Assembly (NCBI GenBank): GCA_030386875.1
Contig: CM059564.1
Span: 65,949,936 to 66,013,935, forward strand
Reading direction: 5' to 3'
DNA: 64,000 nt
Source: Morinoia aosen
Lineage: Eukaryota > Arthropoda > Malacostraca > Amphipoda > Talitridae
Shown here: positions 1 to 11,439 of the stretch, in pieces
Layout of the letters: each line of letters starts with the position of its first letter
How positions within the stretch are numbered: the stretch's first letter is position 1
Position numbers and translations under genes: made by a program
Notes under the pieces: model-generated
What the model saw: only the letters and a program-made list of their open reading frames with translations
The model's database searches: none
What the model was told of the DNA's origin: nothing

Positions 1-279
1 AGAGGTCTGCTGTGTGCATCTGCTCAGCATCGACATGTGTGAGGAATTTTGCTGATGCCAGCCTAACCTTGGTTCTGCCTATGCGCCTTGCATTGAACAC
101 TGGCGTGCTGTGTTCGGCAAGGCATCTTTTCCAGGGAGTTCTTTGTTACTCGTACGCTAAGTTTTCTGTATGTTGGCGCTGCAGAATCTCTCAATAGACT
201 CCCTAATATGGGAACATTTACGAAAACGAGACTCCTAAAAGAATGAAGCTCTAAGCAACAAAAGTAAATTATTAGCGAC
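1..279. other. Left edge, no gene recognised
   Basis: Unique-looking DNA with only a short spurious ORF. It probably lies in an intron of, or upstream of, the SLC35D gene. No exon border with coding similarity was found. Confidence 0.4.
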
Positions 280-456
280 GTCAGGGAGGTACCAACACAA
301 CTATTGTTGTCTATGGGAAATAGCGTTCCTTGGAGGAAAATGTGAGGTCCCTTACTAAAGGTAGAGCAGGGTTTTTGTTTATTACTTTAGTTTTTGGTTA
401 CGTTACGGACTAGCTTTTTCTACTCACTGCTGTTGGGATTACCTAGGCTTTTCTGC
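280..456 (+). repeat. Family A SINE-like repeat, diverged 5' part
   Basis: It carries the family A head (caactattgttgtctatggg, then aatgtgaggtccc) and a shortened middle (ggttacgttacggac, ttcactgctgt). Family A is a roughly 400-bp interspersed repeat defined here from about 17 copies. It begins near gtacaactattgtatctatg, contains a cggttcactgctgtcc block and ends gcttaaactaacatctaatc plus TAATC-type repeats. No convincing pol III boxes are seen, so its class is inferred. Confidence 0.7.
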
Positions 457-904
457 TGTTATTTTACTGCTGTTACCCCCAATGTGACGATTATTTAGCC
501 TAGGTGGTAATATTTCCACTGATGTAGCCTCTTTTATTAAGACATCACTTATGTTGGGATATTATTTGGATGTCAAAGTTGCGGACGCGGTCTTTCCTAT
601 CATTTTCTGCATATGTCGTGAATTCTTTTCTTCCATGATTCGGATGATCATCTTTCTGATTATTCATTCCGACGAGATATTCAGTATAAGCTGCTCCCAG
701 TTTTAGAATGGAAAGATTTTACGCTGATATAGTGATAAAGTTCATTTAATGAGGGAAATGATCCAATAGTTCATTTTAATAAGCGTGGTAAATATTCGTT
801 CTCGTATCAGTAGAGCTGTATTTTTATGTTGCACATTTATTCGTGCGTGTTTCGTCATAATATTTAATGATTATCGTCCCTTTTCTCCATTTCAGTGTCT
901 TCTT

Positions 905-1131
905 TCTCTCTCCCTAACTTACAAAAAGAAATTAAACACAAAAGAACGCATTATTGATGAGTAAAATTGTATCTATGGGAATTGGCACTCCCAGGGGGAC
1001 AATGTGAGGGCCCGAGCTAAAGGTTAGGTAGGCTCTTTTTTTGCTGAAATAGAATAGGTTTTGTTTTGTTCTCTCTCCCTAACTTACAAAAAGAAATTGA
1101 ACACAGGAGAACACATATGATGAGTAGAATT
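905..1131 (+). repeat. Family A head flanked by 60-bp direct repeats
   Basis: A roughly 105-bp family A 5' fragment (about 965-1068) lies between two near-identical segments starting ctctctccctaacttacaaa, at about 905-968 and 1070-1131. The period is 165 bp. The repeats are too long for an ordinary target duplication, so a local tandem duplication is more likely. Confidence 0.7.
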
Positions 1132-1794
1132 GATGAATGATGGTTCAAGCCAATATGTCACAATGCTGTTTTGGGAGAAGCACAATTAAAGAGCAAGGTA
1201 ACACCATAACACGCCTAACGAATACTTATACGGCGATGGTGGCGTGAAGATGAACAAGCTGTTAGATATTTGAGCATGACTTGTTTTAAGATCGATCTAC
1301 AGGGCTTGGACAAAATAATAGAAACGCCTAACATTTTAGAATCATAATCTTTGGTCATGTTATAAACAATCAAACTTGACATTTTAATGTTTTATTGTTT
1401 ATTCCTGTATCTATTTGATATTATATTTGAATTGACTTTTTTACAGATACCTAAAAGAAACATTTGGTTATAACCTTATAAAAATAGCAGACATCTCTGA
1501 CTTCCATAGAGGCCAAATTGTTGGTGCTCCTATGGCAGGTGCTAGTGTAACAGAAAGTGCCCGAACGCTTGACGTTTCAAGGGGTACTGTCTTAAAAGTA
1601 ATGACTGCCTCTTGAAAGAAAAAGAAAAATGTCCTCAGCAAAGATGAAGGGAGGGTGAGGGTAGGTTTGAAATCGTAGTCATTTAGAGAAAAGACAACGT
1701 CAGCGTTTCTAGCATGAACGCGAGCTGGCACGCTGGCATCCTTCGTATTAAATAATAATGATGTGGGAAATCATATGAAGGATTTTAGAGCAGA

Positions 1795-1880
1795 TAGTAC
1801 AAATGTTTGGGAGCGCCCGAGCTGAGAGTTACGTAGGCCTTCTTTTTGTGGAAATGAAATGTTTTTGATATGTTAACCCG
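1795..1880 (+). repeat. Family A fragment
   Basis: Short 5'-half fragment with gcccgagctgagagttacgt and aggccttctttttgtggaa. Both ends are degraded. Confidence 0.6.
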
Positions 1881-2699
1881 CGCACTGTAACTGGTCGCCT
1901 CATTTACCAGGCTCACTGGTTGCCAGACGTAAGGCATAACCCCAAGTTGTTATACACCAAAATGATCGTCTCAGCGAGTGCTACACAGCTAGAGCCAGAA
2001 ACCCCCACATTGTGGGGGTTAAGGCAGAGCTCCAACCACTTGGAAGTTGGGAGGGGTAAGCACAGTCAGTGTGGTAAATGAGGCGACCGTGAGAGGGTGT
2101 GCGTGCGAACAGTCAGTGGCAGCCTCAGTTACCAGCGAAACTACTCAGGGCCTTATTTCGCCTTATTTCGTAAAAATGGCAAATAAGACAAATCTGAAGT
2201 CAGTAGCGTGTAGAGCAGTATTTTATTCATATTGTGTGAAAATTACAAGTTTCGAAACACTATACTTACAGTAATATAACCAGACATGCAAACATGCATT
2301 TATGTAGGAACTAAAACGAAGAATGGATAACACCTAGTAGACATAAATGGTCATAACTTTTTTTCTAATTGTTGTAGAGGAAAAATAAAAACATCAGCAG
2401 GTTTGGAAGGATTTTCTGCATAAAATAGCAGTGAAAAACATTACATTGTTCCCAAAACACAAAAATGGCCATTGATCTCTTTGAAGCAATGTTGTGCAAA
2501 AATCTACGGAGTTTGACTCCATATTACAAAGAAACGGTTCAAGTTATCAAAAATCTGACAACATCAAAGTGTAAAGCAACATTTTTTACTCATTACTTCA
2601 TATTTTTACATCTCTGCCTATTACGGTAAGTGAACAGGGAACGGCAGAGTAACGCGGGTAAATTGACTACTTTTCTGAGGGATGCGCGACCGTGCGCGG

Positions 2700-2988
2700 G
2701 TTAAGGACCATCTTTTTTCGGTTCACTGCTGTCCTGTTTTTCAGCATCTACTACTTTCTTCTTCGACTTTGATCTTGTTTCAGCCCCTACTACTTTCTTC
2801 TTCAACTTTTATCTCGTTTCATAAACTTCTTACTCGAATAGCTGTTTCTAAGCCTCTTCTGCATAGATTCCTCATTCCCTTTTCTCCATACTAATTGGTG
2901 CCTTCCTTCTTCCTCTCTTTGATGCGTTCTTTTTTCTAGCGGCTAGGGAGGAATGCACTAACATATAATCTTATCTAAATCTGCCCCT
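2700..2988 (+). repeat. Family A, 3' three-quarters
   Basis: Starts at aaggaccatcttttttcggt, includes an internal duplication of the ctactactttcttcttc block, and ends ctaacatataatcttatcta. It matches the 3' portion of the other copies. Confidence 0.75.
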
Positions 2989-5854
2989 TACTATTGATAA
3001 TTCTCAGATTTATTTTGCATTTACGTACTCAGAAATCACAATATGATTTCATTATGGAAGTGAATTTGTCACAATTTTTCTAATACGCTCAACTTTTTTT
3101 TCAGTTTTCCGTCCTTCCAAGTGGTGGCAGTTGGCCAGGTATGTCCCAGCCAAAGTTGTACGATAAGCTCGCGTTTTCATCGTGGTGTTAGATGTCAGGG
3201 TGCTAGATCCAAGTTGCATTGTACTGCCACTTTCATCATCTTAATTATTTTGCTTTGCATAGTTGCATGGGACAGGTGTGACTGCTATAGGAACGAGACC
3301 TTGTGCCAGATAGTGGAAGTGCTTATTCATCTATAATTGTCGCACTATATTTGTGAGGGAAGTATCAAAAATTCCTACGTTTAATATATTTTACTAACAG
3401 GACAATGATTGGAAAAATTCGAACCGTTTGACTGGCTTCGCACGCAATTGAGCTCAAATCAAAAACCAATGGCTAGGATCAAGCAATAAGTTGTGCTCAG
3501 CATGTCCCAGATGCGTCAGGTGTTGACCATGCTAGGTATCGGAGCGTCCTCGCCCGCAACGTAGTGTAGACAGACTGCACCTTTCTCACGGTGCGGTGCG
3601 ACATTTCTTCTTCGTGATGGCAGCGCTGCACTAGATTTTTAATAAGTTTTCTAACTCAAATTACCAAATTTGTTTCTTTAATTAAATTTGGGCAAAAAAA
3701 TCATTCTGCTTCAGAAGGAGGCTTTTAGTGTGAAATATTGTTATGGTCATATTTTGTGGGAAATAATCGAGACCGTTGGCCTAGAAAAGTGCCAATCTGG
3801 TATCTATAGCTCTGCACAGAGATACAGAAACTAGCATCCCTCACTCCCTCGCCTCATTCGCAAGGTAATTCACGTCCCCGAACTTTTTCGAACTGGACCG
3901 ACGATATTTCGAGCTGGCACACGTCTCAATGGTCGTTACGATGACCAGCATGAGGGGCGATACACTGGCCGCTGTCACCTAATTCCTTCCACAATCCAAC
4001 GCTTTAGATTTGTAATCAAGGAATTTCTTTCGCGTTTTGTTATTGTAATTTGAATTATCGTCATTACTATAAATGTACAGGTTTTCTCACTAGAAATCTA
4101 GATTACCAGAGTTTCCGTGTTATCGGTGCTGATGATAAGGGAATTATTGATAGTAAAAGTAATGATATATTTATCAAACTACTTATTATTTGAGTGTACT
4201 GTTTACTCTATTTGCGCTCGCTGAGTGAAGAAATGTGTGTTGGGACGTTCTGTGTATCAGGTGTGCTAACACGTTGGGGCTTATTGATCACTTTGTGCCT
4301 CGTTGCACGCTACTACGTGTCACCCCCCACATGTGACTGACTTAAGGTGAGGAAGGTATTTGTGAACAGAGTTGGGTTCGGTTGGCTGGAAGGTACAGTT
4401 TTTGCGGCCCTTCTCGGTTCAGAATAGTGCTGGCTTTTGAATTCAGAGAATTCAAAATTAGTGTAAATTAACTAACACCAATGATGCGCTATTACTCATG
4501 TCAATTTTACAATTCTTGAATTCAATAATTGTTTATTCATCTAAACACATATGTAGGCAGCTTTTCAGAATATCACTGGCGCTAGTTGACGTATGTTCAC
4601 AACCGACTATTATTGTAAGCTCGCTGTCTTATTCAGCGGATTAAAATCTAACGATTAATTCGAAGCTTTGTGGGGAATTGCTTGTCATTTTCCCTTTCAG
4701 GAGGGAGTAACAGAGCGTGGCTTAATAATAACAAAGAATTGAGGTTTTATAATTGATTTGTACTAGCGTGATATCGCTCTGCTATATCGCTCCTACAGGA
4801 ATGAAGAGACTGATAGCAGCATGACGGCCAGAATTTTGCTCTGGAAGGGAAAGCCAGCTATTCTGTAACCACCGAATTAGGAATTAAGATGATCTAAATA
4901 AGATGATCTTGATAAGATGATAAGAATAAAAGCAATATATTTTCGCAATTATGTCTCGCATATGATCATCACCAAGTGAAGGTTAGTGGCTTCCCCAAAC
5001 ACGTGACAGTAGTTGAGGTGCCACCGGTTCTTGTTTGTACTGAACTCGCATTTTATGGCAATAAAATTATTTGCGGTGCAGCTGCAGTCTCTCGTAAATC
5101 AAAACACGGGTGTGTTGTGTATTCTTACACCCTTATCTCAATTGTATTGCGTTTACGTACATCATATTGTAGGTGTAAAAGTAATATGTATCGCTTCTGC
5201 ATGAGAATATTATAGGTTACAATGGAAAATAAATTTCACCTGTTTCATCGACGCATCAAAGCTCAACAATCTTGAGTTAGTCTGAAGCTGTCGGCTGGAT
5301 GTGCTCCAACCGTGCGTGGGACATTTCTGAAACCTCTTATGATGTCTTCAGGTGTCCAATCTATGAAATAAACATTTCTCGCATAATTCTATTCATAAAT
5401 AAGGCTTCGTCCACTAATGATGGTTAGGGCAAATCCAGCCGAAAATTTAAGCTCTATGAAAATGTGGGAGCTTTCAAAACGTCTAACAAAAAGGTCGAAA
5501 TGAATAACTTTCCATGACGTGATCTGCTTTCGTTTCAAATGATGCCTCCGTACCTGAGAGTTTGGAGCTGCGCTGGCTTACGTGCTGAATACTGATGGTT
5601 GGCCGTGTGTTCGTTCAAGCCACAGGTGTTACGGGTGTGACGAGCAATGTGTATGAAGGGAAAAAGTGCTGTTCACTCGGGTACACTGAGCGAGTCGGAG
5701 AATATATTCACTGTAGTTACGAACACTTGAGAGTGGAATGTATTGCGATGGCTGTGGAGGTCATGTCACCATTTTTTACGGATTACGAATGTATTGATAA
5801 GCCGTGGGAGACAAATGACAGCACTTGACAGGATTGGTGCAGATATCGGACGCC
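2989..5854. other. 2.9 kb without recognised features
   Basis: AT-rich DNA, with several short ORFs lacking any family signature. No repeat family defined in this window was seen here. Probably intron or upstream DNA of the SLC35D gene. Confidence 0.5.
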
Positions 5855-6112
5855 AGCTGTGTTCATTTAGTTACTAGCTCCCTGGGGACGATGTGGAGCC
5901 CCGAGCTGGAAGGTGAAATAAAATGTTTTTATTTAAATAGAATACATTTTTGTTATGTTACGGACGATCTTTTTCGGTTCACTGCTGTCTTTTTTATTGT
6001 TTTTTACTTTTTTCTTCAGCTCATATCTTGTTTTTTTAATTTATTTCTTAACTTACTGTTTTTTTTAAAAAGCTTAAAACAACCTATTTAACTTGATCTA
6101 AATTCGCTAAAT
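5855..6112 (+). repeat. Family A, diverged near full-length
   Basis: Contains the head (tagctccctggggac, gccccgagctgg), the middle (gttacggacgatctttttcg, ttcactgctgtc) and a shortened tail. The 3' third is degraded. Confidence 0.7.
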
Positions 6113-6748
6113 TATTCAGTTAATGCTCAATGTTCATGTATAGTTTAATGTTTTAAGTGTGTTGCATGGAAGTAGTGAAAAAATCGCACTACTTTGACTC
6201 ACTTCAGAAATGGTCGATGTGTGTTTGGATATAATGGTTAAGAGTGTGTGCCTCCCGGTAGTAAATAAAGTGGTAGCAGTGCGATTTAAAGAAACTGATA
6301 CCGATAGCAAAGTGATGCTGGAAGGTGAGTTGTTTAAGTAACTTTCGTTTCAATGTTCGAAGGATGCTTTTTTATTTTAGTTACGTTTTATCGATTTTCT
6401 CTTTCTTAAATGTCGTCAGATTAAGCGCTGCTATGCTATAATTGAACGTCAAAAACGATAACTTTTTGGCAGCGTGTATTATGATCAGTGCGAGTTCAGT
6501 CATTAAACTTCATTGCCAGTGCAGTGTGCAAGCAATTATAGACACACTAATGTACACACTGATTAGATTTGCTCGCTGATGGTGATATAATTAAAATTGT
6601 AAAAGTGATTAGTAAAAATATGTGTGTCGTATCAACTGTGCTTTATCTTACACTTGTATTGGTTTGGTTTGAATAACTTCATGGAGGAATTTGGGTTTTG
6701 AACGTGGAGCTCATGGACTGTAGCTAGTAAAGGCGCGTTTGCTTGCAG

Positions 6749-6975
6749 ATGGCTGCGACGATCATGGTGTTGTTCGTTGGCCGGGAGCTGAAAGTGGTGG
6801 ACTTCCCTCGCTATAGCCACGACGTGGTCACCAAGATATGGCCGCTGCCGCTCATCTTCATCGGCAACCAAGTGTCCGGTCTTGGCGGCACCAAGCGGCT
6901 CAGTTTGCCAATGTTCACTGTGCTCAGGAGGTTCTCCATCCTCATGACCATGATTGGCGAAAGACTTGTTCTTGG
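6749..6975 (+). CDS. frc/SLC35D: SLC35D exon with [12 protein letters not shown] signature
   Basis: Acceptor gcttgcag at 6741-6748, donor gttagt from 6976. It encodes a membrane segment ([14 protein letters not shown]), a charged loop, then [10 protein letters not shown] and the family signature [12 protein letters not shown], ending with two bases of a glycine codon. The exon starts on ATG in phase 0, but homologues have a Gln-Met pair here, so this Met is internal. Confidence 0.93.
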
Positions 6976-7929
6976 GTTAGTCAATATGATAGGCACAAAC
7001 TCATGCACAGTTGACGTGTTACGGATTCGAGGAGAACTTTCCCGCTACAAAATGGAGGCTTCCACAAGGAAAAATACAGTAGACTAACTTATATTGACGT
7101 TTCTGGTGTTGTCATGGTGTTATTGGGATGATTATTGTCCACCTCGTAAGTTGGTGTGCTAACTATCAACAATTCTTGCCAACCTCTGAGGAACACATTT
7201 AGCCAAAAACAATAAATTTTGTACAAGGATGAGGAAAATCTGAATGGTTTCGACATCTCGAGACATATGCTTGGCTGTGAAAAAATTTTCTCGAGATTAT
7301 TTGTATGACCCACAGTCCTATGTATCTTATTGGCAGTAATCGTATTGAGTCGAAAGTCGAGATTTGAAGTACACTTATATAATTTTCTCGGTTTTTGTGT
7401 AAAGAGTTGAGTTGGCTTACGCTACTGAAAACCCTCAGAGTGTACAACTATTTTATCTGTGGGAAATAGCGCTCAGGGGAAAAAATGTGAGGTCCTGAGC
7501 TGAGGGTTGAGTAGGCCTTCCGTTCGATGAAATGTATAGAATAGGTTTTTTATTTTGTTATGGACCAATCATTTCCTGTTCACTGCTGTCCCGTTTTCCC
7601 GCTTCTGGTTCTTTTCTTCAATTTATATTTTGTGTTACTATGTGAGAGCCTGAGCTAAAGGTTAGGTAGGCTTCCTTTTGTTGAAATTGAATAGGTTTTT
7701 GTTTTGTTACGGACCATCTTTTTTCGGTTCACTGCTGTCCTGTTTTTCAGCACCTACTACTTTCTTCTTCAACTTTTTCTTGTTTCATGAACTTCTTTCT
7801 TAACTTTCTGTTTCCGTGCACCTTGTGCATAGATTCCGCGTTCCCTCAACTCCATATACTAAATGGTGCCTTCCTCCTTCCTCTCTTAGAACATCTTTGT
7901 CGTGCAATTAAGGGAGGCTAAAACTTTCT

Positions 7930-7977
<48 letters not shown>

Positions 7978-10900
7978 TATTTTGTGTTATAAACTTCTTT
8001 CCAAACTTACTGTTTCCGTGCGCAAGGGTTCTTGTACGGGAACACACCTTGTATATAGATTCCGCGTTCCCTTAACTCCATACTAAATGGTGCCTTCATC
8101 CTTCCTCTCTTTGGACGTTGTTGCTCAAATGATTTTGTGTTGAGTTTTGTCACGATCACGCCTATTGCCCGCCTGTGACTCAAGCCTGAAGAAGCCCGAG
8201 CTCTGTTGGCACCGAAGTGGAAAAATCAGTGGGGATCAGATTTTTGCGACGGAGAATTAAATGTTTGAAATTCACCGGAAACTTTTATGACTACGCGGGG
8301 TTGCGGCTTAATCTTGTAAATGCATTTTTTTATCATGTTTGTTGCCGGACAACGTAGCTCTAAAAGATAGAGCTTGACGCTCGTCCACCTCGACCACACA
8401 AGACGACATGCAACTATCTTGTGAAATGCCTATAAAATAAAGGCGCGACACCATGGATGAAATTGCACCTTCCTTAAACATTGGTCAAGATTCTAGTGTT
8501 TGAACACCCGCCTTTAGAGTGAGAAAAGTTGGTGGCTGGAATGTTTTTATTTTTGCCCACTCTCGCGTGCAACCATTTTTTTCTGTGACGCACGTGTATG
8601 AGAGCATTTTCAGTTTATCATTCCTCCCTAATCTTTGAAAGTGAATGTCAGTAATAATTTGGCGCATGGCCATGTTTTAACTTCATTATACTTCGATATA
8701 TACAATTTTTTGGTAAATATTATTTTTCGTGAGTTGAGGATTGTTCGTGTGTGGATCAATCACATATTCATTATTGTGCAATGAGATGCAAAATCGAAGT
8801 TAGCTTTTTATCCCTTTATAATCTCATCAGGAAAGTGAACCTGAGTTTGAATCTCGCTTCATAATTATTAATAGTATATTATCGTAATTATTATGATAAA
8901 ATTTGTAATTTATGTAATGATTTTGTTGTGTGCTAATGAGAATGTTTGTTTTATTGACAGCGTGACGGCGCCGTGGTCGGTGAGCCTCACCGTTTACGCC
9001 ATGATCCTCGGCTCGGTCATCGCTGCCTTGTGAGTACCTAGCGCGTGTCGCTCCCCCCAGCACACTGGCTATTTATGTGTCCATATTTACAGTGATACTG
9101 GGCCAATTTGTCACCACAGGCGGGTACAACTATCATGTCTGTGAGAATTAGCGCTCCTAGGCAGAATATGTGAGGTCCCATGCTAAAGATTAGTTAGGCC
9201 TTCCTTTTGATGAAATAGAATTTTTTTTTCACTTTGTTTTTGTTACGGGTCATCATTTTTCAGTACACACTACTTTCTTCTTTAACTTTTATCTATTTCA
9301 TAAAGATCTTCCTCAATTTACTGTTACTGTGCACTTTGTATAGATTCCGCGAACCCTCAAGTCCATTCTATTTAAATAGTGCTTTGCTCCTTTCTCTCTA
9401 TGAAACGCCTTCGTTTCAACTAGGGAGGCTCAAATTAACATCTAATCTAATCTGTGCCTATTTATTGTATGTCGTGTTCCTTGCCAGGGGCTACCTCTCT
9501 CCAAATTAGATGTTCCCGTTACGGAGAAAAACGTGGCCATATTCAGAATTGTTCTCCCGAGTCTCTGCCCCTCAAGGGAATATGATTATTTCATCTATGG
9601 GAATTAGTACTCCCAGGGAGAAAATGTGGAATCCCTTGGTTTTGCTTTGTTAAGGGGATTTTTTTTTTAGTTCACTGCTGTTTTTTTTATTGGCATCTAT
9701 TACTTTTTTCCAGTTTTTTTCTTGTTTCGTAAACTTTTTTCTGAACCTACTGTTTCTATGCACGTTGGCCAAAGATTCGCGTTCCCTCAACATGTTGACC
9801 ACGTTTGTGCGGTTGCTACGGTTGGATTGCGTGATACTTGAAATAATTGAAATGCAATCCCGGTATGCAAATGAGCAATTTACCTAGTGGTACACATTTG
9901 TCCCAATACGTCAACGTGTCAAGTTCATACTGCAATGTATGGGGCCTTCGTCTCTTTGGAACGCCTTTGTTGTGGTTAGAAAAGCTCAAACTAATATCTA
10001 ATCTAATGCCGAGTCTCCTCCTGTAAGTTTTAAGCATTCGTAACTTTTCCAGGAACGACCTTGCGTTCGACGCTGTAGGGTACATGTTCGTGCTGGTGAA
10101 CGACGTGTTCACTGCCGCCAACGGAGTGTACACGAAGCAAAAGCTCGACAGTAAAGAGCTGGGCAAGTACGGCCTGCTCTTCTACAACGCTTTGTTCATG
10201 TTCCCATTTCTGTTCGTTCTCGTGTGCTACAATGGAGAGCTCGAACTGGTGAGGGACACTTGAGACTTGTCGAGGCAATACGCAAAAATATGAAAGCGAT
10301 ATCATGGCTTTATCTTGCACTTCAATTGTTTAGGTTTGAACAACTCGTTGGCCTAATTTGTGTTCGAAAAATAAACGGAAACTCATGCGAACAGTTTTGA
10401 GTAAAGACGCGTTTGATAAATGAAGAGGATCATTGTCTACAACAGCGTACAATTGAAGCTATATTCTACTTAGGAATAGCATCATAACACATGTGCATTT
10501 TTAGATGAGTTTATTCTACTTTTCTAGTACAAGAAATTGTGTGAGAGGAATAGCCTATTGTAAAAACTTTCGTTCAAAACCAGTGCTTTGAGTCGGTAAA
10601 TGGTCAGCCATTGTACATTTGACCTTGCTTACAGAAATTGGCTAGAAAGCAACTCCATTACATTAAGAGCTTTCGAGTTGGTCACACTAGGAACGAATAG
10701 TGCGAGCCTAATGTGAAGAATTTAATGAGTAATGCACAAATGCATTACTCATTTCAAACTAGCATGCGTGCAACTTGCTGAATTACCATTTTTAAGGAAA
10801 ATCTTCATTACTCTGGAATTCTTCGAAAATATTTTTGCTCATGTTATAATCGTTTATTGACAGGCTTACAATTTTCAAGACTGGACCAATCCGCTGTTCT

Positions 10901-11439
10901 TGATTCAGTTCATATTATCATGCGTGATGGGCTTCATCTTGAGCTACTCGGTAATGTTGTGCACTCAGTACAACTCAGCACTTACCACCACCATCATCGG
11001 CTGCCTAAAGAACATCATTATCACCTACCTCGGCATGCTCATTGGAGGAGACTACATCTTCTCCGTGTACAACTTCATAGGGCTCAACATCAGGTAAGCT
11101 TCAGTATGCGGTGGGATCTTTTTTATATTCAGTTGTGGCTCAAATTTTTAGCAAATATTCTCGGATATATTAATGTTAACCGAACTTGTTTTCATTCTTA
11201 TCGCATTAGTTACGTGTTTAAGTACGACGAAGGTAACCTTCTTTAGTTTCATGACATCGCTTTTTATTTGTAGAATATATCCTATTGTCATTTATTTCAA
11301 ATGTTTCAGAGCAAATTTTAATAACATTTCTTTTCATTCCAGCGTGATCGGAAGTATCGTCTACTCCTGGTTGACATTTCGCGTGCAGGAAAAAAAGGAG
11401 CAAGTACTAAAGCAGGCTCCTCCTCCGAGCGTTGTGTGA
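6749..11439 (+). CDS. frc/SLC35D: SLC35D-type nucleotide-sugar transporter, C-terminal 272 residues (5 exons)
   Basis: Coding exons are 6749-6975, 8961-9029, 10053-10248, 10864-11093 and 11343-11439. All have AG/GT borders and compatible phases (2,2,0,2), and together give 272 residues plus a TGA stop. The product matches the SLC35D family (vertebrate SLC35D1/D2, Drosophila fringe connection). These are Golgi/ER multi-pass antiporters that import UDP-sugars such as UDP-GlcNAc, UDP-GlcA and UDP-GalNAc in exchange for UMP. Diagnostic stretches are [47 protein letters not shown] and GGDYIF. Several hydrophobic segments are visible, one or two per exon. The family is about 350 residues long, so roughly the first 80 residues (first membrane segment) are missing. 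The first visible exon begins right after an acceptor (cttgcag), so its ATG is internal. No matching N-terminal exon was seen in 1-6748, so the start probably lies upstream. D1 versus D2 cannot be decided here. Confidence 0.93.
7444..8125 (+). mobile_element. Family A copy split by a second family A insertion
   Basis: A first copy runs from 7444 to 7637 and resumes at 7976-8125 (tatattttgtgttataaact). Between them, 7638-7975 is a second, 5'-truncated copy ending in (AAT)n. The 14-bp sequence tatattttgtgtta occurs at 7624-7637 and 7976-7989 and flanks the insert exactly. A target duplication plus a 3' simple repeat indicates insertion by target-primed reverse transcription. Confidence 0.88.
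7936..7978 (+). repeat. (AAT)n microsatellite, SINE tail
   Basis: About 14 uninterrupted AAT units form the 3' end of the nested family A copy, directly followed by the right-hand target duplication. Confidence 0.95.
8961..9029 (+). CDS. frc/SLC35D: SLC35D exon, 69 nt membrane-segment exon
   Basis: Acceptor attgacag at 8953-8960, donor gtgagt from 9030. It completes a glycine codon and encodes [20 protein letters not shown] plus Ala-Ala and two bases of a leucine codon, one transmembrane helix. It is too short to stand out as an ORF and was found by homology and phase. Confidence 0.9.
9125..9461 (+). repeat. Family A, near full-length, plus orientation
   Basis: Runs from gggtacaactatcatgtctg to attaacatctaatctaatct and retains all family blocks. 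It lies in the SLC35D intron between the 69-nt exon and the KQKLD exon. Confidence 0.85.
9582..10010 (+). repeat. Family A interrupted by a ~145-bp family E segment
   Basis: Family A sequence runs to tcgcgttccctcaac (about 9799), is replaced by foreign sequence to about 9941, then resumes at ggccttcgtctctttggaac and ends aatatctaatctaatg. The SLC35D acceptor for exon 10053 lies only about 45 bp after the SINE tail. Confidence 0.8.
9836..9947 (+). repeat. Repeat family E, copy 1
   Basis: About 110 bp shared with 42543-42652: gcaatttacctagtggtaca against gcaacttacctagtggtact, then cccaata and gtgtcaagttca. It lies inside a family A SINE, so this copy inserted later than the SINE. No terminal repeats or coding capacity were recognised. 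Confidence 0.7.
10053..10248 (+). CDS. frc/SLC35D: SLC35D exon with [13 protein letters not shown] motif
   Basis: Acceptor tttccag ends at 10052, donor gtgagg from 10249. It encodes [20 protein letters not shown], then the highly conserved [15 protein letters not shown] and a hydrophobic helix ending before GELEL. It joins the previous exon to make a leucine codon and ends in phase 0. Confidence 0.93.
10864..11093 (+). CDS. frc/SLC35D: SLC35D exon with transport-core helices
   Basis: Acceptor ttgacag ends at 10863, donor gtaagc from 11094. It encodes two or three membrane helices with the conserved [18 protein letters not shown] and GGDYIF stretches that form the C-terminal half of drug/metabolite-type transporters. 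It ends in phase 2 within a serine codon. Confidence 0.94.
11343..11439 (+). CDS. frc/SLC35D: SLC35D terminal coding exon with stop
   Basis: Acceptor attccag ends at 11342. It encodes the last membrane helix ([12 protein letters not shown]) and a short charged cytosolic tail ending KQAPPPSVV, with TGA at 11437-11439. The tail is shorter than in vertebrate SLC35D1. Confidence 0.92.

Noticed and set aside
1893-2088. 16-bp inverted repeat ggtcgcctcatttacc as a transposon end
   Set aside because: Pairing does not extend and no target duplication is visible; kept only as a curiosity.
6210-6340. Possible upstream SLC35D exon near 6250 (VVNK-like translation)
   Set aside because: The downstream sequence is charged, not membrane-like, and there is no donor in the required phase.
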